Origin: an uncultured bacterium
Lineage (GTDB): Bacteria > Planctomycetota > Phycisphaerae > Phycisphaerales > SM1A02
Assembly (NCBI GenBank): GCA_903919715.1
Contig: CAIXJC010000013.1
Location: 1 to 64,000 of the forward strand
Length of the DNA stretch: 64,000 nt
Direction: 5' to 3'
The position numbers and the translations under genes are program-made. Of this stretch, positions 54,672-62,982 are shown in pieces. The first letter of the stretch is position 1, and each line of letters starts with the position of its first letter. Under the pieces are notes generated by a model, which was not told where the DNA came from, made no database searches, and saw only the letters and a program-made list of their open reading frames with translations.

Positions 54672-55609
54672 GTCGATTTCGTCGGCGAATCACTGTGATT
54701 ACGCTTCACAGCGCAGTCGTGTCAGTGATTGCGTCGACGGTCGCTGGGTGTCAACCCGTTTTCGCACGCACCGACTCTCCGTCGGTTCTTGCCCAGGCGC
54801 CCTATCAGCGTCAAGAGCCTGCATTGTCGGCTGCACCCTTGTATTCCCAGCGTCAGTACGCCGCGCACTCTGTCGAATCGTCACCGAAACTTGACGGTAA
54901 AGGCGATGACGCGGTGTGGTCATCCGTGCCGTGGTCGGAAGATTTTACCGACATCGAAGGGCCAACTCGGGCAACGCCGCGACAGCGAACGCGGGTCAAG
55001 ATGGTGTGGGATGAGAATGCTTTGTACGTTTTGGCAGAATTGTCCGAGACGGATCTTTGGGCAACTCTGAAGAACCACGATGAAATTGTTTTTCACGATA
55101 ACGACTTTGAGATCTTTGTTGACCCTGACGGAGATACTCGTGAGTATTACGAAGTCGAAGTGAACGCACTTGGAACGATCTTTGATCTCTATTTGCCGCA
55201 GGCCTATCGAGCGGGCGCGAAGGCGAATCATGCTTGGAACGCCGTGGGGATGAAAGTCGCAATTGGACTCGACGGAACGCTCAATGATTCTTCCGATGTT
55301 GATCGAAGTTGGTGCGTTGAGATGGCGATGCCGTGGTCGATGTTCACGCCTGTTGCAGAGTCCCGAGGCGATGTGACTTTTCAGAAAGTCGCTCGGCCGC
55401 CCAACGCTGGCGATCAGTGGCGCATCAATTTTTCGCGTGTGCAGTGGACGCTTGAAAAGAGCGGCAAATCGTATGAAAAGGTCGCAGGAAAATCAGAAGA
55501 CAATTGGACATGGACTCCGCAGTGGATCATCGATATGCATGTCCCGCAGTGGTGGGGAGTCGTGACGTTTGTCGGCCCAACAGTTCAGAAAAAGGAGAAT
55601 TCAAAATGA
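54668..55609 (+). CDS. CBM9-like lipoprotein
   Basis: About 313 residues from ATG 54668, overlapping the ppdK stop (ATGA). A hydrophobic N-terminus ends in the lipobox ASTVAGC, so it is probably lipid-anchored. The C-terminal two thirds is a carbohydrate-binding module family 9-like domain: KLDGKGDDAVWSSVPWSEDFTDIEG, RVKMVWDENALYVLAELSE, NDFEIFVDPDGDTREYYEVEVNALGT, WRINFSRVQW. It may bind sugars at the surface. The following gene starts by ATGA at its stop. Confidence 0.87.
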   Translation: MSRFRRRITVITLHSAVVSVIASTVAGCQPVFARTDSPSVLAQAPYQRQEPALSAAPLYSQRQYAAHSVESSPKLDGKGDDAVWSSVPWSEDFTDIEGPTRATPRQRTRVKMVWDENALYVLAELSETDLWATLKNHDEIVFHDNDFEIFVDPDGDTREYYEVEVNALGTIFDLYLPQAYRAGAKANHAWNAVGMKVAIGLDGTLNDSSDVDRSWCVEMAMPWSMFTPVAESRGDVTFQKVARPPNAGDQWRINFSRVQWTLEKSGKSYEKVAGKSEDNWTWTPQWIIDMHVPQWWGVVTFVGPTVQKKENSK

Positions 55610-56934
55610 AACGAGCAGGCCCAGTTGATCCAGTCCGACATCAAAGTTCGATTATGGAATTGCTCGACATTTCGCCATCCGGGGCGGGTCTTTATCCGCA
55701 GATGGTTCAGCGCATGCTGAGTGCCGCTGAAGTTGTGGGAATTCCCAATGACGTCCAAATGATTCTTGCGCGGCCTAAGAACGAGATCATCGTGCATTTT
55801 CCTGTATTGATGGATGACGGCGAGCATCGGATGTACACCGGTTATCGCATTCAGCATAATGATGCGCTTGGACCGTTCAAGGGCGGAATGCGTTTCGCGC
55901 CGATGATGTCACAGAGTGACCTCGGTGGTTTAGGAATGTTGATGATGCTGAAGTGTGCGTTATTGCGATTGCCGTTCGGCGGCGCCGCCGGAGGAGTCGT
56001 CTGTGATCCGAAAGTGCTCTCTCGTGATGAATTGATGCGCGTCGTCCGTCGATACGCATCATCGATCGCACATCACATCGGTCCTGATTATGACATTCCA
56101 GGTCCAGATGTTGGCGCAGATAGCCAAGTGATGGCGTGGTTTTCAGATACGGCTGCGCAGATGACGCCCGACCGAAGTCGTCAGGGAATGAGGGCGATTG
56201 TGACCGGAAAACCAGTCGAAATCGGCGGTGCGAACGGGCGCGACACTGCGACAAGCAGCGGATTCATTCACATGCTGCGCGATATTCTTCCGGATTTCAA
56301 TATGAAGTTGCAGGGCCTGCGATTTTCTGTTTGCGGCTTTGGAAAAATGGGAAGTCAAGTCGCTCGCGCTCTGACAGCGGGAGGTGCGCAAATGGTCGGC
56401 GTGCTTGATCGCCGAGGCGGAATTCTTTCAACTGCAGGCATCGAGCCTGAAGCTGCCGCTGAACGAATGTCTGCGGACGGGATCTTGAGCGGCGTTCCTG
56501 GAACGAAAGCGGTGAGCGAAGAACTCTTTTTCCGTGAGCCTGTTGACTTGTTGGTGATCGCAGCAGGTGAGCAGGTCATGACTCGTGAGAGAGCTGAATG
56601 GGTCGGAGCGACAATCGTCGCAGAGGTGGCTCACGCGCCGTGGACCGCCGACAGTGACGACATTCTCTTTCAGCGCGGCATCGAAGTCTTGCCGTCGGTC
56701 CTTTGTAATGCTGGAGCGGTTGTCGGATCATTTCTCGAATGGACGCAGAATCGCACTTTCATTCCATGGACTGCGGCACAATTTGATCGCGAAATCGAAC
56801 AAGCGTTGGTGCTCGCAACGCGCCGCATGAAATTGGCGCGAATGAGATTCGAATGTGACTGGCGAACCGCGGCGTATGGGGCAGCGCTGGAACATCTGGG
56901 ACGTGTGTATGAATTGCGTGGTGTCTTTCCATAA
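55606..56934 (+). CDS. gdhA: Glutamate dehydrogenase family protein lacking the catalytic lysine
   Basis: 442 residues. Typical motifs: YRIQHNDALGPFKGGMRFAP, IGPDYDIPGPDVGADSQVMAWF, VTGKPVEIGGANGRDTAT, VCGFGKMGSQVARAL (Rossmann GxGxxG), NAGAVVGSFLEW. The lysine in the GGAKGG motif, which is the main catalytic base in well studied hexameric enzymes, is alanine here (PFGGAAGGVV, about 55970-56000). The other substrate lysines (PFKGG and LKCAL) and the Asp in GPDVGA are kept. So it could be inactive, altered or use another substrate. AAAGGAG precedes the ATG at 55606. Confidence 0.9.
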   Translation: MKRAGPVDPVRHQSSIMELLDISPSGAGLYPQMVQRMLSAAEVVGIPNDVQMILARPKNEIIVHFPVLMDDGEHRMYTGYRIQHNDALGPFKGGMRFAPMMSQSDLGGLGMLMMLKCALLRLPFGGAAGGVVCDPKVLSRDELMRVVRRYASSIAHHIGPDYDIPGPDVGADSQVMAWFSDTAAQMTPDRSRQGMRAIVTGKPVEIGGANGRDTATSSGFIHMLRDILPDFNMKLQGLRFSVCGFGKMGSQVARALTAGGAQMVGVLDRRGGILSTAGIEPEAAAERMSADGILSGVPGTKAVSEELFFREPVDLLVIAAGEQVMTRERAEWVGATIVAEVAHAPWTADSDDILFQRGIEVLPSVLCNAGAVVGSFLEWTQNRTFIPWTAAQFDREIEQALVLATRRMKLARMRFECDWRTAAYGAALEHLGRVYELRGVFP

Positions 56935-56968
56935 GTGGTGTCTTTCCATAAGTGGTGTCTGCCCATAA
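56918..56968 (+). repeat. Three copies of a 17-base direct repeat
   Basis: GTGGTGTCTTTCCATAA at 56918-56934 and 56935-56951, and GTGGTGTCTGCCCATAA at 56952-56968. The first copy contains the stop of the glutamate dehydrogenase family gene. Probably local slippage or duplication; it lies just before the HIT gene. Confidence 0.85.
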
Positions 56969-56977
56969 CGAGCCGTC

Positions 56978-57418
56978 ATGCCTTCGATCTTTACGCGGAT
57001 CATCCTTCGAGAAATTCCATGTCACGAGATCTATCGCGACTCGCATGTCATCGCATTCCTTGATATCGCTCCACTTTCATTTGGACATGCTCTTGTCGTG
57101 CCAGTGGAAGAGTGCGAATTCCTGCATGAATTGAGCGATAAAAGCGCCTCTGCGCTTGGACTCGCATTGCCGCGTGTGGCTCGAGCCGTTCTGGCTGCGA
57201 CTGGAGCAACGTCATACAACGTTCTGCAGAACAACGGCGCAACAGCGCACCAAGCTGTACCGCATGTCCATTTTCACATCATCCCAAAGTACGGAGGTGG
57301 CAGTGAATCGGGACGTGGCTCGGGCGAAGGCTTAGGAATCATTTGGAAGTCGGGACAGATTGCGCCAGCAGACGCTTCGAAATTGTCTGCGAAGATTCGG
57401 GAGTGCATCGGCGCATGA
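56978..57418 (+). CDS. HIT family hydrolase
   Basis: 146 residues. Histidine triad motif HVHFHIIPKY (HxHxHxx). N-terminal FTRIILREIPCHEIYRDSHVIAFLDIAPLSFGHALVVP is typical of bacterial HIT/HinT proteins, which hydrolyse AMP-amidates or dinucleoside polyphosphates. Its stop overlaps the birA start (ATGA). Confidence 0.95.
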   Translation: MPSIFTRIILREIPCHEIYRDSHVIAFLDIAPLSFGHALVVPVEECEFLHELSDKSASALGLALPRVARAVLAATGATSYNVLQNNGATAHQAVPHVHFHIIPKYGGGSESGRGSGEGLGIIWKSGQIAPADASKLSAKIRECIGA

Positions 57419-58203
57419 GCGGTGTGCGAGCGACATGCGGGCGTCCACTCGCACAGTGGCCCGATCTATTGGAAGCGACCATCGCCCGCTGCGCGAACTG
57501 GAGAGCGGTGACCGTGTTGCGAGAGACGGCATCGACTCAGGATCATGCGCGAAGTTTGGATGTCGGCGATGTCGTGATTGCAGGCCGTCAGACCGCTGGA
57601 CGTGGGCGACTTGGCAGAGCATGGATCGATACCGCAGAAGATGGGATTGCCATCAGCGCAAATGTCGCCACGAATTCTCCTGAGTGGATTTCGCTTGCGG
57701 CAGCTATCGCAGCGGCACAAGCAATCGAAGACCTTTGCCGAAGAGTGACGGGTGGCGCGCCAGCCGTATGTCTGAAGTGGCCGAACGATCTGATGATTGC
57801 GCATAAAAAGGTTGGCGGAATCTTGGTCGAGCGACATGATCGTGCTATGACGATCGGCATGGGAATCAACTGCACGCAGCAAGCATTTCCTGCAGAACTT
57901 TCCTCTCGCGCAACCAGTTTGGCTTTGCAGGGGTTCGCGGTGGATCGGCTTGATCTCGCACGGATCCTGCTCGAACGATTGGATTTCTGGATGTCCGCAA
58001 CTGAAGATTCAATCGCAAGCGAATACGCCACGCGCGACTCGCTCGTCGGAACTCGCACGCTCTTTCGAACTCCATCGGGAATGGTGGATGGGGTTGTGTT
58101 GCGAGTGGATCCATCACGTGGAATCATCGTCAGAACAAGCCGTGGCGATCAGAATCTCCTTGCGGCGACGACGAGTGTCTTTGTTCCCGAAGACCGGATG
58201 TAA
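57415..58203 (+). CDS. birA: Biotin--protein ligase
   Basis: 262 residues from ATG 57415. Biotinyl-AMP site: RETASTQDHARSL, GRQTAGRGRLGRAW, LKWPNDLMIAHKKVGGILVE, MTIGMGINC. There is no N-terminal helix-turn-helix, so it is the class I (non-repressor) type. It attaches biotin to acetyl-CoA carboxylase. It is coupled with the HIT gene on the 5' side. Confidence 0.94.
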   Translation: MSGVRATCGRPLAQWPDLLEATIARCANWRAVTVLRETASTQDHARSLDVGDVVIAGRQTAGRGRLGRAWIDTAEDGIAISANVATNSPEWISLAAAIAAAQAIEDLCRRVTGGAPAVCLKWPNDLMIAHKKVGGILVERHDRAMTIGMGINCTQQAFPAELSSRATSLALQGFAVDRLDLARILLERLDFWMSATEDSIASEYATRDSLVGTRTLFRTPSGMVDGVVLRVDPSRGIIVRTSRGDQNLLAATTSVFVPEDRM

Positions 58204-58281
58204 ATGCGCTTGTCGGCCAACAATCTCCCTTTGACAGCACTGTCCAGAATTTCAAATCCCATTCAGCGTATTCTGCCCACA

Positions 58282-59127
58282 ATGCTTTCTCGCCACTTGT
58301 TGATCGCAGCATGCGCCGTTGCATTGGCAATCACCGCATCTGCATTCGCCCAAACTCTCGTTCCTGGGCAGATCGATCGATCGGAAAAGGGAACTGATAC
58401 TTCGATGAATTATCCGGTGGAGCCAAAGGTCGCTGATCGTGGTGGGCTGACGATGCCAGGACGAAGCATGCCGTACGAACTCGCAATGCCGCAAGGATTT
58501 GATCGTGTCTACAGCGTGCCAGGGAAGTCTGGAATGTTTTATCGCGCCGACGGTGGTCTCTATTTGGTCTTTGACCAAGGCGAATACGCGCGGCGTAAGA
58601 AAGGTCCCGAGTACGCGATGGTGCCGGCTGGCGGCGTGTACTACATCGGCAAACCAGATTGGTCGCGACTGATTTGTAAGAGCATGGTTCCCGCTGGAGC
58701 TGTCAACTCTCAGCAAGCGATTCGCGTTGAAGGTTCGGCGGTTGCCAATGGTGGCACAGCAACGGCAGAAAGAGTCGCCGGGCCTGTTGCGCCCGCTGCT
58801 CGCACGGAGAGGGTCGAAAGAGAGATTGGCGTGAGTGTGCCGCTTGGGCAGAAACTGCCTGCGGTCAGCGGAAGCAAAGTTGGATTCGGCGGCGGTGATC
58901 CGACCAATTGTGCAGACGAGCTGTCGGATTCAAAGCCAGCAGAATTTGCGTCGAAAGCGCCCGATACGGCGGCGTGGAGTGGAACGCTCCCCGATGGCGT
59001 CGACCGGTCTTTTCTTGTCGGTGATGGAGCCGATGTTCGGCCGAGAATCTTGGTCGATTTCATTTACCGCGAGGATCGGCTGAGCAAATTGATCCTGCGC
59101 GCTACTCATTCGTCTCGGCAGCAGTGA
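58282..59127 (+). CDS. Secreted protein of unknown function
   Basis: About 281 residues from ATG 58282 (MLSRHLLIAACAVALAITASAFAQ, a clean signal peptide). The mature part has DTSMNYPVEPKVADRGGLTMPGRSM, a YRADGGLYLVFDQGEYARRKKG stretch, a low-complexity Ala/Val/Arg middle and VDFIYREDRL at the end. No known domain is recognised. Earlier in-frame starts at 58204 are possible but carry unlikely sequence. Its stop overlaps the GTG start of the next gene. Confidence 0.8.
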   Translation: MLSRHLLIAACAVALAITASAFAQTLVPGQIDRSEKGTDTSMNYPVEPKVADRGGLTMPGRSMPYELAMPQGFDRVYSVPGKSGMFYRADGGLYLVFDQGEYARRKKGPEYAMVPAGGVYYIGKPDWSRLICKSMVPAGAVNSQQAIRVEGSAVANGGTATAERVAGPVAPAARTERVEREIGVSVPLGQKLPAVSGSKVGFGGGDPTNCADELSDSKPAEFASKAPDTAAWSGTLPDGVDRSFLVGDGADVRPRILVDFIYREDRLSKLILRATHSSRQQ

Positions 59128-60926
59128 GCATGTTGCTCGTCCAGCTCATCACGGCAACTTTGATTGCGCATGCGACAGTGGCGCCGCCCGCCGACGAACG
59201 CACATCGCCGAAGTCGCCGCTTTCTCCATCGCAGGAAATTTTTGTCGACCTGCCACTGACGCAGGCGATCGCTACAACAATTGTGACTCCAATTGCAGTT
59301 CGCGGGTCGGTGATGCTTCTGCCGATTGTGCGCCGAAACGCGGATATCGCTTGGCCCGCGTTGACGGACCTTCGGCTTGGCGATGGTCGACGATTGATCG
59401 GGCGTGTGGCAAGAATCAAACTGCAAGAGATTGCACGTTCAGATTGGGCGTCGCCTTCGCGAGTGACCGTGACCGCGCCAGCGCAGGGCGATGAGGACAT
59501 CGTGCTCTTGGTGCCTCTGCCGACAGATAGTGAAGACGAGATGTATTTGGGCGATCAAAGAATTATTCCGCTGTGGATGGATGGATTGGCGACGCCGATC
59601 GCCGCACGCCAGTCAGGCGTTTCGTTGGCGGCCGCAGATCTTCCAGATCCAACTGCGCCCAGCGAGTATTTCCGTACGGTTTTGCAGGCGTATCGCCTGG
59701 GAATTTCAGCGCCACCGCCAGAAGGTGGAGAACTCGATGTGCTCTATGCGCGTGCGATTGCGGGACTTTGGTCGGCAGCAATTGCGCGTCTTGAAGTGAA
59801 TGATGGCGTGACATCGAATCGATTGCTTGGGGATCTCGTTGGGCGCGCTCACGGTCTCGTTGATGGAACTGAAGTCACGATGGCAGCGTGGAAAACGGAT
59901 GACGAGGAGCTCGACACGCTTCTTCGGGCATTGCTCGTTCCAAAGACGGACGGAATTGTTTTGGCTGAAGGTACAAATCTCTGGCTCGACAGTCGCTCCC
60001 CGTTGCTTTGCTGGCTCGATCACGATGGAGGCGAGTCAGTTGTGGTTGGTGTCGCAAATCCTCGCGGCGAAGCGCACAGTGTTTCTTTTCGTTGGCCGGA
60101 CCAGAAAGAGGCGAGCCTGACAGTCGAGATCGTCCCTGAAACATTTCAGATGTTTTCAGTTCCACGAACGCGACCGCCCGAAGCGGATACGGTCAAGATT
60201 GACGAATCGCTGGCGATTGCACTGCGAGAACATGGATTGTCGTCGTTACTGCCACCTGCAAATCTTGTTGGTTCAAGCGCGGGGCGCAGCGCACTCGAAT
60301 CGCAGGCGCGGGCGCAGTCGACATTGCTCGTCGAAGATGCCAACAACATCATCGCAGTGCAAGTTGGTCTTGGGAGAATTGCCGTTCAGCCGCCAGGCCT
60401 TGGGCTTGGCGTCTTTCTGCCGGCCGCAAATTTGACGGAAATTCGCAGCGGGATGCTGAAATCGCCGCCAATCGAATGGTCAACAAGCGCTGGATTGCGG
60501 CGTCGCCCGTTTGGCTGGGAGTTGTTGGTGGAATGTCGCTGTCCTGCGGACGCATCGCCCCAAAGCGATCAGGTCACGGTGACGATTGATCGGGGATCAA
60601 CGCACACGATCACGATTTGTTCTGATGGGAAGTTCAAAACAGACGATGCTGCGGTGGGAGAGGCTTTGGCGGTGCACCGATCCAAAGACCGCTGGCGCGT
60701 GCGCCTGCCGCTTCCCGATAGATGGGTCGCCGCCGCCGATGGACGAGCTGGGCAATTGGAGATATCGATAAACCGAGTGATCGACGGTGCGGGATCGGAT
60801 GCGCCGCCAATCTTCGCAAGGCGCCAGTTTGCGGGGGTCGCACCACTTGGGGTCCATCCAATTGCCAAGGGAATCCCACTTGATTTATCGAGTTGGAGTC
60901 TTTCGAGCGTTACACTCGCACCATGA
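59124..60926 (+). CDS. Exported protein of unknown function
   Basis: 600 residues from GTG 59124 (an ATG at 59130 is two codons further). A hydrophobic start (LLVQLITATLIAHATVA) looks like a signal peptide. The rest is beta-rich with few standout motifs: DVLYARAIAGLWSAAIARL, LWLDSRSPLLCWLDHDGGESVVVGVANP and a late GELEISINRV-like stretch. No family is recognised. It sits between the secreted protein before it and parA, overlapping both by GTGA/ATGA. Confidence 0.8.
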   Translation: MSMLLVQLITATLIAHATVAPPADERTSPKSPLSPSQEIFVDLPLTQAIATTIVTPIAVRGSVMLLPIVRRNADIAWPALTDLRLGDGRRLIGRVARIKLQEIARSDWASPSRVTVTAPAQGDEDIVLLVPLPTDSEDEMYLGDQRIIPLWMDGLATPIAARQSGVSLAAADLPDPTAPSEYFRTVLQAYRLGISAPPPEGGELDVLYARAIAGLWSAAIARLEVNDGVTSNRLLGDLVGRAHGLVDGTEVTMAAWKTDDEELDTLLRALLVPKTDGIVLAEGTNLWLDSRSPLLCWLDHDGGESVVVGVANPRGEAHSVSFRWPDQKEASLTVEIVPETFQMFSVPRTRPPEADTVKIDESLAIALREHGLSSLLPPANLVGSSAGRSALESQARAQSTLLVEDANNIIAVQVGLGRIAVQPPGLGLGVFLPAANLTEIRSGMLKSPPIEWSTSAGLRRRPFGWELLVECRCPADASPQSDQVTVTIDRGSTHTITICSDGKFKTDDAAVGEALAVHRSKDRWRVRLPLPDRWVAAADGRAGQLEISINRVIDGAGSDAPPIFARRQFAGVAPLGVHPIAKGIPLDLSSWSLSSVTLAP

Positions 60927-61867
60927 AAGGTGCTCTCACATCGAAGAAGTCAGGAGATTCCTCGGCATCCAAAGAATTGGAACCCGAGAGATCGACCGAA
61001 GCGCTCGCCGACGAAAACAGTCCACGAGTCATCGCACTCTTGAATCAAAAGGGTGGTGTTGGAAAGACCACGTCAACCGCGAATCTCGGCGCGGCATTCG
61101 CACTCGCAGGGCTGCGAACGCTGGTTGTTGATCTCGATCCTCAGTCGAATCTCTCACTGCACTTCGGGCACGAGCCTGCTCCCGATCAGCCAACGGTGCG
61201 CGATCTCTTTATGAATCCCGATATTGCAGCGAGCGAATTGATACGCGAGGCGCGCTCGAATCTCTGGTTCATTCCAAGTGACACAGAACTCGCGCTTGTT
61301 GAAGGTGAACTTGCACTTCAACCGAACATGCAGCACATTCTCGCAGAGCGGTTGGCTCCAGTCATGCCATCGTTTGATGTTGTGTTGCTTGATTGTCCTC
61401 CAAGTCTTGGAGTCTTGACGGTGAATGCGCTGACAATCGCCGATGAAGTCGTTGTTCCAACGCAGGCGCAGTATCTCGCACTTCGCGGCCTTGAGAAATT
61501 ATTAGAGACCGTTTTGTTGGTGCAGCGCGCGTTGAATTCACGATTAAAGGTGGCGGGAGTCTTGCTGTGCATGCACGAATCACAGTCGAGTCATGGCAAA
61601 GCAGTCGTCGAGGAAATGGATAGTTACTTTGCAAAGTTCCGCGGGAGCGGTTTGCCATGGCAAGATGCCGTGGTCCTGCGACCTGCGGTTCGGCGCAATA
61701 TTAAATTGGCGGAGGCGCCAAGTTTTGGCCAGACAATCTTCGACTATGCGCCGACATGCGCAGGCGCTGCCGATTATCGCGCGCTCGCCGAAGCAATTCG
61801 GCAGCGATGGAAACCGGTGGAATCTCGGGTTGCACTTTCCGCATCCGCCGGGATTTCTGCGTCGTGA
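60923..61867 (+). CDS. parA: ParA-family ATPase
   Basis: 314 residues from ATG 60923 (MKGALTSKK), overlapping the previous stop. A variable ~40-residue N-terminus precedes the Walker-type core: LLNQKGGVGKTTSTANLGAAF (deviant Walker A), VDLDPQSNLSLHFG, VVLLDCPPSLGVLTVNAL, VVPTQAQYLALRGLEKLLET. Such ATPases use DNA as a track to position cargo. No parB and no parS (TGTTTCACGTGAAACA type) is seen next to it, so it is probably an orphan that positions something other than the chromosome. Confidence 0.93.
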   Translation: MKGALTSKKSGDSSASKELEPERSTEALADENSPRVIALLNQKGGVGKTTSTANLGAAFALAGLRTLVVDLDPQSNLSLHFGHEPAPDQPTVRDLFMNPDIAASELIREARSNLWFIPSDTELALVEGELALQPNMQHILAERLAPVMPSFDVVLLDCPPSLGVLTVNALTIADEVVVPTQAQYLALRGLEKLLETVLLVQRALNSRLKVAGVLLCMHESQSSHGKAVVEEMDSYFAKFRGSGLPWQDAVVLRPAVRRNIKLAEAPSFGQTIFDYAPTCAGAADYRALAEAIRQRWKPVESRVALSASAGISAS

Positions 61868-62973
61868 CGGATTCAGTTTCTCCTCCAATCACTCAGCTTG
61901 GAACCGCAGGTTTTCGATGTTGGCGGATCATTCTGGTCCTCGCAATTCTGACAGTCTCGGTGGCGACGCATTGGCCGAATCTGACGCTCGCTCCTGAAGC
62001 GCCAAGCGACAAAATTTTTCACGCAGTGACATTTGGCGTCCTCACATTTTTATTCTGGCGAACACATTGGCTTGGAAGTCTTTGGGCGCTGGCTCTTGTG
62101 ATGACCGCATTCGCGGCAATCGATGAGCGAACGCAGTCGCTCGAATGGTTCCATCGGCAGACATCCTTGGAGGATTGGTGTGCCGACATGATCGGTATCG
62201 GAGTGGCTTTCCTCTTGATTTCGCAGAGGTCGATTGCGAAGGGGAAATCGACACTTTCGCAGATGCGGGCGGCGCTTGCTGATGCCGCGGAGCGCGAAAT
62301 GTTCTGCCGCCCATTTACTTGGATTGCAATGGCAACATCCGCAGCGCTTGGAGTTCTTGTGGGAGTCCCGCTGACAGTGGCTGTCGGCAAAATAATTTTC
62401 CGCGACCAACATCCTTGGCAGACCGCATTTCTGGGCGGCGTTCTCTTTGCTGCTGTTGCGATTCAATTGACGTGGCGTTCCGCACTGCGCGCCGCAGTCT
62501 TGCGCATCGCACGTGAACGAATGTGTTTTTGCTGCGGACAACATATTTCCAAGGAAGACACTGCGCTTGCAGGAACTTGCGGCAGCTGTGGTGAAAAGTG
62601 GCGGCGTGCGCAGTGGGTGCCTCCCGCGGAAGTGCGACGAGGCGCTGCGCCTGTTTCCCGCCGAAGCCTGATTCTTTTTTCGCTGCTGGGAGCAATTGGA
62701 ATCATGGCCGTCCTCTTCTTTATGCAGGTCACTTTGCGGCTAGGCGGCAATCAATGGCTCTCGGCGGAGATGCTCGATTTGTGCTCGTACGCATTTGCGA
62801 TTGTTGGGATTGCGTTGATCCTTCGTTTTATGTCCGTGCCATATCGTCGACATCTGGCGAATGAGGGGTCGAATTGTCTTGCCTGCGGCCATGATTTGCA
62901 GGGCACATCGTCTTCGAGTGAGGTTGGGATTTGCCCCGAGTGCGCAACCGAATTTGTTCGAATCAAGGCGTAG
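61864..62973 (+). CDS. VanZ-like membrane protein with two zinc-ribbon motifs
   Basis: 369 residues from GTG 61864 (GTGA overlap with parA). An N-terminal VanZ-like four-helix part (IILVLAILTVSVATHWP, FHAVTFGVLTFLFW, DERTQSLEWFHRQTSLEDWCADMIGIG) is followed by two more helices (MATSAALGVLVGVPLTVAVG and FLGGVLFAAVAIQL) and a CxxC pair (CFCCGQHIS, CGSCGEKW). Two further helices and a second ribbon (CLACGHDLQG, CPECATEF) complete it. VanZ alone is linked to teicoplanin resistance, but this multi-domain form has no assigned role. Confidence 0.85.
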   Translation: MTDSVSPPITQLGTAGFRCWRIILVLAILTVSVATHWPNLTLAPEAPSDKIFHAVTFGVLTFLFWRTHWLGSLWALALVMTAFAAIDERTQSLEWFHRQTSLEDWCADMIGIGVAFLLISQRSIAKGKSTLSQMRAALADAAEREMFCRPFTWIAMATSAALGVLVGVPLTVAVGKIIFRDQHPWQTAFLGGVLFAAVAIQLTWRSALRAAVLRIARERMCFCCGQHISKEDTALAGTCGSCGEKWRRAQWVPPAEVRRGAAPVSRRSLILFSLLGAIGIMAVLFFMQVTLRLGGNQWLSAEMLDLCSYAFAIVGIALILRFMSVPYRRHLANEGSNCLACGHDLQGTSSSSEVGICPECATEFVRIKA

Positions 62974-62982
62974 GATCGATTG

